From positions 1-64,000 of the forward strand of contig JASBTX010000020.1 of the NCBI GenBank assembly GCA_030148225.1: DNA of 64,000 nt. The letters are read 5' to 3'. Origin of the DNA: Paracoccaceae bacterium. Lineage in GTDB: Bacteria > Pseudomonadota > Alphaproteobacteria > Rhodobacterales > Rhodobacteraceae. The notes under the pieces were generated by a model. It did no database searches, had not been told where the DNA came from, and saw only the letters and a program-made list of their open reading frames with translations. The position numbers were made by a program, and so were the translations under genes. Positions 7,097 to 15,800 of the stretch are shown in pieces (within the stretch, counting starts at the first letter, position 1; each line of letters starts with the position of its first letter).

Positions 7097-7984
7097 TCAC
7101 GGGTCATCCAACCTGTACTCAACCAATTCGGTCACCTGAAACCAGCTGAAATTGTCGTCAGAAACCATGGTCGCCCGCAGGCCATCAGGTGCCTGCCAGA
7201 TATGCAGGCCTTCCAGATTGTCATGACGTCCGCGCGCTGTCCGGAGCAGGGTCACTTCGTTGGTCAGGCCGTCACCTGTCATATCGAACCGGCGCAGGCG
7301 GCTCTCGAAGCCCAGAAACCGCCGATATGACCGCTCCAGAACATAAAACCGCCCGTCAGGCCCGATATCGGCCCCCACCACCAGAAACGCGCCCCGCCGC
7401 GGAATGGAAAAGGGTATGTCCCAATTTCCGTTCTGAAAACGATAGACGGGAAAGGGCCGGTCCAGCTGGCCCGAGCGTTCGGGGATCGTATATATCCGCC
7501 CGTCCGCATCAGTTGCGAGCGCCTCGAGCGACGAATTGCGCTGCATGGAACCGAAATCAGGATGACGCGGCAGCGCCCGTGGTTTGGCATCCCAGCCGGG
7601 ATAGTACCAGACACGGTGCCAATGCTCGAACGAGACGTAAAAGCCGCCATCCGGCGCTGCGGCGATCCCCTCGGCGTCACCCCGGAAGAAACTCACATAA
7701 GGATCACGCTGACCGCGCAACCGCCCTGCCCGGCTCAGTGCGACCCCGGCAATCCGCCCCGCCGGATCGCGGCTGATCTCGCCTTCGTAGACTTCGCCCC
7801 GATCACTCAGCAGCGACAGTTCGCGCCCGCCCTGCGACAGACTGATTGCAGAGAAACCGCCAAATTCCGCCTCGTCCAGTGTCAGGCGGTAGGATTGCAA
7901 AAACACCGCCTCGGCCAGCGCCGGGCCGGGCAGCAAGCTCTGGCAGAGGCTCAGGATTACTCCGAGGACAATACTTTGGTGCAT
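7097..7984 (-). CDS. Esterase-like activity of phytase family protein, exported
   Basis: A 295-residue secreted protein with a clear Sec signal peptide (hydrophobic core followed by GPALA near residue 24). The mature part is a phytase-like beta-propeller domain (COG4246). Repeated blades contain DRG, DxxGRIYxIPE and GPDGRFYVLER segments. Family members are annotated as esterase-like; the true substrate is unclear. Its start overlaps the 3' end of mepA by 28 bp, so the two are co-transcribed with an MFS gene upstream of mepA. Periplasmic location is inferred from the signal peptide. Confidence 0.8.
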   Translation of the reverse strand: MHQSIVLGVILSLCQSLLPGPALAEAVFLQSYRLTLDEAEFGGFSAISLSQGGRELSLLSDRGEVYEGEISRDPAGRIAGVALSRAGRLRGQRDPYVSFFRGDAEGIAAAPDGGFYVSFEHWHRVWYYPGWDAKPRALPRHPDFGSMQRNSSLEALATDADGRIYTIPERSGQLDRPFPVYRFQNGNWDIPFSIPRRGAFLVVGADIGPDGRFYVLERSYRRFLGFESRLRRFDMTGDGLTNEVTLLRTARGRHDNLEGLHIWQAPDGLRATMVSDDNFSWFQVTELVEYRLDDP

Positions 7985-8832
7985 TGGCGCGGCAGGTCCG
8001 CCATCACATACTCACGTCGTGGCTTGGGTGGTGGTGCGTTCGGATCAACCGGTTTCGGGGGTGGCGGGTTCAGGATATCCCGCACCCATTCCTCGGCAGC
8101 TTCACAGCCATCACCGGGCGGGGGCGGTGCCTGATCAACACAGCCGGGCGATCCCTTTGGGCATTTCAGCCGCACGTGGAAATGCGCGTAATGTCCCCAC
8201 CATGGTCTGATCTTGCGCAGCCAGCGCCGGTCGCCCTTGGCATCCTTGCACATCTGGACCTTTGCCCCCGGAAAGACAAAGATCCGTGCGACACGCTCAT
8301 CCTCGGCCGCGGCCTTCAGGATGGCCTGATGCTGCGGGGTCCACTTGTCGTTCACATAGGCCCCCTTGGCGCGGCGCATGGAAATCGAGGATATATTCTC
8401 GCGCTCGGCCAGCGAGAGGTCCAGGCGGCCGGGCGGCAGCATCCAGATATCCGTGTCCAGACCGATCTGATGCGACCGGTGATCGCCGATCATCGGCCCG
8501 CCGCGCGGCTGTGACAGATCGCCGACATAAATACCGTTCCATCCGATATCGACAGCTTTTCGGCTGAGTGTCTGAATGAAATCGATCAGTTCGGGATGGC
8601 CCCAGTTGCGGTTGCGCGACAGCCGCATGGCCTGCCATGTCGGCCCTGTTTCGGGCAGTGCCACCGCCCCGGCAAGGCAGCCCTTGGCATATCCGCCCAG
8701 CGCCCGCGATTTCTGGTCAGACGGGGTCTCCTTGGCGCTGAAAAGCACCTTGGCCAGCGGATCAGCCGCCACCGGCCCGCCCAATCCCGCACCTATCCCT
8801 ATGCCGATGATGGCCAGCAAGAAACGGATCAT
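7957..8832 (-). CDS. mepA: Penicillin-insensitive murein endopeptidase
   Basis: A periplasmic Zn-dependent D-alanyl-meso-DAP endopeptidase that cleaves peptidoglycan crosslinks. The zinc and catalytic residues line up with E. coli MepA: His121 and Asp128 in the SHQIGLDTDIW motif, and His214, His217 and His219 in WGHYAHFHV. A short hydrophobic signal sequence (about residues 1-23, ending VAA) precedes the mature domain. The C-terminal 60 residues are Pro-rich (PPPPKPVDPN and similar), longer than needed for catalysis. The start codon overlaps the stop of the MFS gene as ATGA. The end overlaps the next gene, so the three genes form one operon. Confidence 0.95.
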   Translation of the reverse strand: MIRFLLAIIGIGIGAGLGGPVAADPLAKVLFSAKETPSDQKSRALGGYAKGCLAGAVALPETGPTWQAMRLSRNRNWGHPELIDFIQTLSRKAVDIGWNGIYVGDLSQPRGGPMIGDHRSHQIGLDTDIWMLPPGRLDLSLAERENISSISMRRAKGAYVNDKWTPQHQAILKAAAEDERVARIFVFPGAKVQMCKDAKGDRRWLRKIRPWWGHYAHFHVRLKCPKGSPGCVDQAPPPPGDGCEAAEEWVRDILNPPPPKPVDPNAPPPKPRREYVMADLPRQCTKVLSSE

Positions 8833-10169
8833 GAATAATCACTCCCTTCGGGTCTGACCCAGAATAGCAGGATCAGCCCCAGAACCAAAAGACCGATGAC
8901 CGGCACCATCCCGATCTGCTGACTCTCGCTTATCGCGGTCACCGCGCCGATCATCAACGGCGCGGCAAATGCCGTGGCCTTTCCGGCCAGCGCATAAAGC
9001 CCGAAACCTTCGGTCATACGCGCGGGATCGGCCTGACGCACCAGCATCGTGCGCGAAGCGGACTGCAACGCCCCACCCGCAGCGCCGATCGTGCTGCCCA
9101 GCGCGTAAAAGGCAATATCGGGCAGAGAGGAGCCCGCGCCGACCGCCATGCCCAGAACCGACATCCGCGAAACACCAATCACCATCAAACCGCAGGCAAT
9201 CAGTATCAGGATGCAGAAAAAGATGACGGGCCTCGGGCCGAAGGCCTTGTCGGCAAAGCCGCCGAGCCAAGCAAAAACCGCGCCGGTTATCACGGCAAGA
9301 ATACCGAAAATGCCGATATCGACCACGCTCCAGCCCAACACGCCCGCCGCATAGATGCCACCAAAGGTATAGAGCCCGTTCAGCGCATCGCGGTACATCA
9401 TCGACGCGCCCAGATAGCTGGCGAATGACCGGTTGTGGCGCAGCCCCCTGATTGTTGCCCAGAGCCGCGACAGCGCGGCGCCAACCGAAAGGTCAGATTT
9501 GGCCACGCCGGGCTGATCGCGCACCCACAGAAAGAAGGGCACCATGAAAACCGCGTACCAGATCGCGGTGAGCGGCCCGACGGAACGGGTGCCTTCGCGC
9601 ATCCCGGGGTCCAGCCCAAAGAGCGGAGCCCGGCCCAGCAGGGTTACCCCATCCTCGTTTTCGGCCAGAAACAAAAGCATCACCACCAGCGTGATCAGCC
9701 CGCCCACATATCCCATCGCCCAGCCGGTACCCGACAGGCGGCCGATCTGCGCGCGTGGTGCCAGTTCGGGCAGATAGGCATTGGTAAAGATCGTGGCGAA
9801 TTCCATCCCGATCAAACCCACCAGAAACAGCGTCAGGATCAACATGGCCGAAGATGATCCGGGCAGCGCCCACCAAAGCGCGAATGACCCCACGACATAC
9901 ATCACCGAAAACAGCCATATCCATGGCCGCCGCCTGCCCGAATTGTCGGCCATCGCCCCAAGGATCGGGGCGAAAATTGCCATGACGATACCGGCGGCAC
10001 CGACGCCGTAGCCCCAGATCGCCTGTCCGCGAACCGGGTCCGCAATGACGGTGGATACGAAATAGGGTCCAAAGATGAATGTCAGCAGCAGCGTGTTATA
10101 GGGCTGGCTGGCCCAGTCAAAGCCGATCCACCCCCATATCCGCCTCTTGTCGCGGCTTTGCGTCTCCAT
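8829..10169 (-). CDS. MFS transporter, UMF1/Atg22-like
   Basis: A 446-residue major-facilitator protein with about twelve membrane helices. The N terminus RRIWGWIGFDWASQPYNTLLLTFIFGPYF is typical of the UMF1/Atg22-like branch, in which the first helix carries DWAxxxxxT. A GDNSGRRRPW-type loop (ADNSGRRRPWIW) between helices 2 and 3 is the MFS A motif. ATG 10169 has a GGGAGAGG ribosome site, while the start at 10184 does not. It is the first gene of an operon with mepA and the phytase-like gene. The branch is often annotated as exporter; substrate unknown, though linkage with mepA suggests an envelope role. Confidence 0.85.
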   Translation of the reverse strand: METQSRDKRRIWGWIGFDWASQPYNTLLLTFIFGPYFVSTVIADPVRGQAIWGYGVGAAGIVMAIFAPILGAMADNSGRRRPWIWLFSVMYVVGSFALWWALPGSSSAMLILTLFLVGLIGMEFATIFTNAYLPELAPRAQIGRLSGTGWAMGYVGGLITLVVMLLFLAENEDGVTLLGRAPLFGLDPGMREGTRSVGPLTAIWYAVFMVPFFLWVRDQPGVAKSDLSVGAALSRLWATIRGLRHNRSFASYLGASMMYRDALNGLYTFGGIYAAGVLGWSVVDIGIFGILAVITGAVFAWLGGFADKAFGPRPVIFFCILILIACGLMVIGVSRMSVLGMAVGAGSSLPDIAFYALGSTIGAAGGALQSASRTMLVRQADPARMTEGFGLYALAGKATAFAAPLMIGAVTAISESQQIGMVPVIGLLVLGLILLFWVRPEGSDYS

Positions 10170-10343
10170 GACCTCTCCCGTCAATTGCGGTTTTTTATCG
10201 TTCCGCCATTCCTATCACCTGCTGGTCACAGAGCAATCAGAGATCGCGCAAAAGGGGATTGCAGGCACCATGGCGGGACTTGCCCTTGGGCGCATTGCGC
10301 CCTACCTACGCAAAAACCCAAACCAACCGACAGGGCCCGCGTG

Positions 10344-10631
10344 ATGACCTCATTGTTTCAAATCCTGATGCTGCTTCTGGACATCGTCTGGTTTTTCATC
10401 ATCGCGCATCTGATCATGAGCTGGCTGATCACCTTTCAGGTCCTCAATCTGCACCAGCCCATCGTGGCCCAGATCTGGTATGGTCTGAACCGCATACTCG
10501 AACCGCTATATGGCCCGATCCGCCGCTTTCTGCCGGATATGGGCGGGCTGGACCTTGCGCCGCTTGTCGTGCTGGTGGGCGTATACGTGATCCGGATCGT
10601 GCTGGTGAACAACGCCGCCGTTTTCCTCTGA
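10344..10631 (+). CDS. YggT family membrane protein
   Basis: A 95-residue inner-membrane protein of the YggT family, with a first helix (LFQILMLLLDIVWFFIIAHLIMSW), a short loop containing the family motif LEPLYGPIRRFLPDMGGLDLAPLV, and a second helix. YggT proteins are linked to osmotic tolerance and to envelope or septum assembly, but the biochemical role is undefined. ATG 10344 fits the conserved N terminus. It sits 97 bp before recQ with no visible terminator, so the two could share a transcript. Confidence 0.85.
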   Translation: MTSLFQILMLLLDIVWFFIIAHLIMSWLITFQVLNLHQPIVAQIWYGLNRILEPLYGPIRRFLPDMGGLDLAPLVVLVGVYVIRIVLVNNAAVFL

Positions 10632-10728
10632 TCCGCTGTTTTGCAGATCCGCTTTTTGCCGGACTTGTTAACCCAATTTTAGTGTGTGATGTTTCCCGCT
10701 AATACAGGCAGAAACACAGGCACAGATC

Positions 10729-12762
10729 ATGGCAGACGGCACGCCGTTATTGTCGAACATTTTCGGATTTGACAGCTACCGCCCCGGCCAGGCCGAGATC
10801 ATTTCAGCGGTCACGTCAGGACAGAACACGCTTGCCATCATGCCGACAGGTGGTGGAAAATCCCTGTGTTTCCAGATGCCTGCCCTTTGCCGCGACGGAA
10901 TTACCGTTGTCATTTCACCGCTGATTGCGCTGATGCGTGATCAGGTGCGGGCACTGCGCGAGGTCGGAGTTTCGGCCGGGGCGCTAACATCGGGCAACAC
11001 ACCCGAAGAAACCGAGCGTGTCCATGCCGAGATCGAGAGCGGCAAGCTCAAGCTTCTCTATCTCGCGCCCGAACGGCTGGCGGGATCGGGGATTGCGAAT
11101 TTCCTGCGGCGCATCAACACCTCGCTCATCGCCGTGGACGAGGCGCATTGCGTCAGCCAGTGGGGCCATGACTTTCGCCCCGACTATCTGCGGATCGGTG
11201 AATTGCGTCGCCTGCTGGATGTGCCGCTGGCCGCGTTCACGGCCACGGCAGATGCCGAGACGCGCGCGGAAATCATCACGCGGCTCTTTGACGGTGATCA
11301 GCCCCAGATCTTTCTTCATGGGTTCGACCGTCCCAATATCCGTCTGAGGTTCGAGGCCAAGAACCAGCCCCGGAAACAAATCCTCGGGTTTGCCGATCTG
11401 CGGCGCGGCCAGTCCGGCATCGTCTATTGCGCCACCCGCGCCAAGACCGAGGCACTGGCCCGCGCGCTGGCCGCCGAGGGGCACGCGGCGCTCTTCTATC
11501 ACGGTGGCATGGATTCCGCTGACCGGCGCGATGTCGAGGTGCGCTTTCAGACCGAGGATGGGTTGATCATCGTGGCCACGGTTGCCTTTGGCATGGGCAT
11601 CGACAAACCCGATATCCGTTGGGTCGCTCATGCCGATCTGCCCAAATCGATCGAGGCCTATTATCAGGAAATCGGGCGCGCCGGGCGCGATGGCGCACCG
11701 GCGGACACGCTCACGCTTTATGGTGCGGATGACATCCGGTTCCGGCGCACCCAGATCGATGAGGGCCTTGCTGATGGCGCGCGCAAAGGCGCCGATCACG
11801 GGCGGCTGAACGCGCTCATGGGGCTGGCCGAGGCGCATGTCTGCCGCCGCGTGACGCTGCTTGACTATTTTGGTGAGGCCGCGCCCGCCTGCGGAAACTG
11901 CGATCTCTGCGATAACCCGCCTGCCCTCTTTGACGGGACGGAACCCGTGCGCAAGGCCCTCTCGGCGGCACTGCGCACCGGAGAGCGTTTTGGCACCGGC
12001 CATCTCATCGACATCCTGCGGGGGACGGTCACCGACAAGATCACGGCGCGCGGGCACGACCAGTTGCCAACCTTTGGCGTTGGTGCCGATCTCTCCAAAC
12101 GCGAATGGCAGGGGATATTCCGCCAGATGATGGGGCATGATCTTGCCCGGCCCGACCCCGAGAGGTTTGGCGCATTGCGCATGACCGAGGCCGCGCGCCC
12201 GATCCTGAGGGGCGAGGCCACGATCACGCTGCGCAAGGGCGATACGCCTGCCCCGCGCGCGTCAGCGGTTGCGCTGATCTCGGACGAGGATGCGCCGATG
12301 CTGGCGCTTCTCAAGGCCGAGCGCCGCAAGCTCGCAGAGGCCGCCAAGGTGCCCGCTTATATCATTTTCAACGACCGCACATTGATCGAAATGGCAGAAA
12401 AGCGGCCATCGAATCTGGATGAACTGGCCGCGATCACCGGGGTCGGTGCCAAGAAGCGCGCGAAATACGGCGATGCGTTTCTCGGGGTTCTTCTGGGCGC
12501 AGCGCCCGATCCCGTGCATCCGCGCCGCCAGGCCCTGTCTGGGCGTGCGTCAGGGCAGCTTTTCGATCGCCTGCAAGAAGCGCAGGCCGGGCTGGTCCGC
12601 GGTGCGGACGGCACGGAAAAAATGATGAGCTGTTCGGCGTCAGCACTGGCCCGGCTGGCCGATCAACGGCCCGACAGCCCGGAAAAGCTGGCGCGTATCC
12701 TTGGGCAGCGCCACGCAGAGCGGTTTGGCGCGTGTTTCCTGGAAATTCTTCGGCAAGAGTAA
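10729..12762 (+). CDS. recQ: ATP-dependent DNA helicase RecQ
   Basis: A 3'-5' superfamily 2 helicase of 677 residues used in recombination and fork repair. The N-terminal helicase core has Walker A TGGGKS at 40-45, DEAH at 137-140, an aromatic-rich loop (SQWGHDFRPDY) and motif VI with QEIGRAGRDG. A zinc-binding RQC region follows with four cysteines around residues 365-390 (CRR, then CGNCDLC). An HRDC domain lies near 510-590 and a second HRDC-like segment fills the last 60 residues. The length is on the long side because of the duplicated HRDC. The gene is monocistronic or follows yggT. Confidence 0.95.
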   Translation: MADGTPLLSNIFGFDSYRPGQAEIISAVTSGQNTLAIMPTGGGKSLCFQMPALCRDGITVVISPLIALMRDQVRALREVGVSAGALTSGNTPEETERVHAEIESGKLKLLYLAPERLAGSGIANFLRRINTSLIAVDEAHCVSQWGHDFRPDYLRIGELRRLLDVPLAAFTATADAETRAEIITRLFDGDQPQIFLHGFDRPNIRLRFEAKNQPRKQILGFADLRRGQSGIVYCATRAKTEALARALAAEGHAALFYHGGMDSADRRDVEVRFQTEDGLIIVATVAFGMGIDKPDIRWVAHADLPKSIEAYYQEIGRAGRDGAPADTLTLYGADDIRFRRTQIDEGLADGARKGADHGRLNALMGLAEAHVCRRVTLLDYFGEAAPACGNCDLCDNPPALFDGTEPVRKALSAALRTGERFGTGHLIDILRGTVTDKITARGHDQLPTFGVGADLSKREWQGIFRQMMGHDLARPDPERFGALRMTEAARPILRGEATITLRKGDTPAPRASAVALISDEDAPMLALLKAERRKLAEAAKVPAYIIFNDRTLIEMAEKRPSNLDELAAITGVGAKKRAKYGDAFLGVLLGAAPDPVHPRRQALSGRASGQLFDRLQEAQAGLVRGADGTEKMMSCSASALARLADQRPDSPEKLARILGQRHAERFGACFLEILRQE

Positions 12763-12885
12763 TTTAGCCCGCTTTGTTCGTCCGCGCAGCGGCCCGGATG
12801 GGTGAAAGACCGCCGATCAAATTCGAAAACGTTGTCAGGCGACGGGTCGCCATGGCACCATGCCCCCGAGTACGGAGGGCGGTTT

Positions 12886-15800
12886 ATGTACAGAATTTTC
12901 ACGATATTTGCTTCATTTTTCACAGTTTTGTCCACACCCGGCTGGGCGGATATGACCTATGTGCCCGACCGCCGCGTCACCGTCTCCAGCGATGTCGATT
13001 ACATCGGCACGGACCTGCGACAGCTCTTTGACATTACCTATGCCGGCTGCGAGCGCGCCTGTCTGGAGGATGAGAGCTGCGTCGCCTTTACTTATAACAG
13101 CCGCTCAAACGCCTGTTTTCCAAAATCCGCCGTCGGGTCCGAGGAACAGTTCACAGGCGCATTCTCGGCCCGGGTTCTGACCGCCGATCCCGCCATCGTC
13201 GCCGCATCCGAGGACCGCGCCGCCGAACTGAGTTTCCTGACCCGTTCAGATCTGGAGGCTGCCGTCAAACAGGCCCGGTCTTTGGGATCGTTCAACCTGA
13301 CCAACGGCTATTCCGCCGAAGAATGGCTGAATTCAGCCCGCCGGGCACGGGCCGGTGGAAATATCGAGCGTGCCATAAACCAGACGGCGGCGGCACTGAC
13401 GCTGACCGACGCTGCCGACCAGTGGGTTGAACTGGCGCAGCACAATCTGGACATGTCACCGGCCAAGAACGCCGAAAAACGCAATTTCCGGCGCGCCGCG
13501 CTGTCCTCGGCGATCAATGGCTACCTGCGGACAGCCAGCCCTGCAACCCGCACCAGCGCGCTGATCGTGATGGCCACCGCGCTCGAGGATCTGGGGCGCG
13601 GTCGGGTGATGATACCGGCGCTGCGGCTGGCGCAGGAATTGCAGCCGCGCGATGACACGCAGATCATGCTGGACGATGCGATCGGCAAATACGGGTTCCG
13701 GGTCGTCGAGACCACCGTCGAAAGCGATGCCGAAGCGCCGCGTATCTGCGCGGTATTTTCCGACAACCTGATCACGCGCGGAACGGATTACACACCGTTT
13801 GTCCAACTGCCCGAGGCGGGGCTGAGCGTGGATGTCACTGCCCGCAAGCTTTGCGTGTCCGGCGTCCGGCATGGCGAGCGGTACAGGATATCACTCAGGC
13901 AGGGCCTGCCCGCCGCGGATGGAGAGAGCTTGGCAAAAACGGTGGCGCTAACGCAATATGTCCGCGACCGGAGCCCTGCGGTCCGTTTCCCGGGCCGGGC
14001 CTATGTGCTGCCCCGCACGGCAGATGCCGGTATTCCCGTCATCACCGTCAACCTGACCGAGCTTGATCTGACGCTGCGCCGGGTCAGTGACCGCAACATC
14101 GTCCGCTCGATGCAGGAAAACTTCTTTGGCCGTCCTCTCGACATGTACGAGGACGAGTTGTTCGAGGCCGAAATCGCCGAGGTCGTCTGGACCGGTACCG
14201 GCAAGGTCAGACAAGAGATCAACCGTGACATGACCACCCGCCTGCCCATGGGCGAGGTCGTGGCAGATCTACCTGCCGGGATCTACGCGCTCAGGGCATC
14301 GGTGCCCGGCGTGGACGAGGATGATACGCTGCCCGCGACACAGTGGTTTGTCATCAGTGATATCGGCACCACTTCTTATTCCGGGGTTGACGGGCTTCAT
14401 GTCTTTGCCCGTTCTCTGAATACGGCCACCGCCAAACCCGGTGTCGAGGTCGAACTGATATCGAATGCCAACGCGGTTCTGGGGCGGGCGGTCACGGACG
14501 AACAGGGCTATGCCCGGTTTGCCCCCGGTCTGATCCGGGGAACCGGGGCTGCCGCACCCGCGCTCCTGACGCTCAGACAGGGTGAGGATGACATCGCCTT
14601 TCTCAGCCTGCGCGACGCCGAGTTTGATCTTTCCGACCGGGGTGTCGAGGGACGCCCGCCAGCCCCGCCGGTCGATGTCTTTCTGACCACGGATCGCGGC
14701 GCCTACCGCGCGGGCGAGACGGTGTTCGCCACCGCGCTGACACGGGACGAAAAGGCGATGGCCATCACCGGCCTGCCTGTGACGGCGGTGCTGAACCGGC
14801 CCGATGGTGTGGAATACAGCCGCCACATATCGGTCGATGACCTCGCCGGTGGCCATGTGTTCGAACTGCCGATTGCCGGCAACGCGCCACGGGGGACGTG
14901 GTCGCTCGCGGTCTACGCCGACGTGGATGCCGCGCCACTTGCCACCTCGCGGTTTCTGGTCGAGGATTTTCTGCCCGAACGGATCGACTTTGACATGTCG
15001 CTGGCGAGTGAAGTGGTTATCCCGAACGAGTTCGCCGAGCTTAGCATTGATGCACGATACCTTTTCGGCGCACCTGCCGCCGGTCTGCCGCTCGAGGGCG
15101 AGGTTCGGTTAAGCCCGAAATCAACCCTCGAGGATTTTCCGGGATATCGGTTTGGCCGCGCCGACCAGTTCTTTTCGTCCGTCTCCAACGGCATGTTCAA
15201 CGATGACGGCACCGATCCCGAGGGGCGCGCCGAAATCGGCGTCCTGGTTCCCGCGATTGCCGAGATTGACCGGCCCATGGTCGCCGAATTCGTCATGCGC
15301 CTGAGCGAGGGTTCGGGCCGCCCGGTCGAGCGGCGCATCGATTTCCCGGTTGCCCCTGTCAGTGAGATCATCGGGATCAGACCCGATTTCGAGGGCACCC
15401 TGCCCGAAGGCACCGAGGCTGGCTTCAGTGTGATTGCGCTGAACCCCGATCTCGACCGCACCGAGATGCAGGTCGACTATGTCGTCAACCGGATCGAGCG
15501 GCGCTATCAGTGGTATTCGCTTTATGGCAACTGGAACTGGGACGTATCAACCACCCGGACCCGCGTTGCCAACGGCACCGCAGCCATTCCCGCCGGTGAA
15601 CCGCTGGAAATCCGTGTGCCGGTGGATTGGGGCAATTACGAGATACTGATCGAACGGACGGATGGCACCTATACCGCCGCCTCGCGGGAATTCAGCGCCG
15701 GGTGGTTCGCCACCGCCGATTCCAGCGCGACCCCCGACATGCTGGAGCTGTCGCTGGACAAAGAGGTCTACGCGGCCGGTGAAACTGCCCGCCTGCGCCT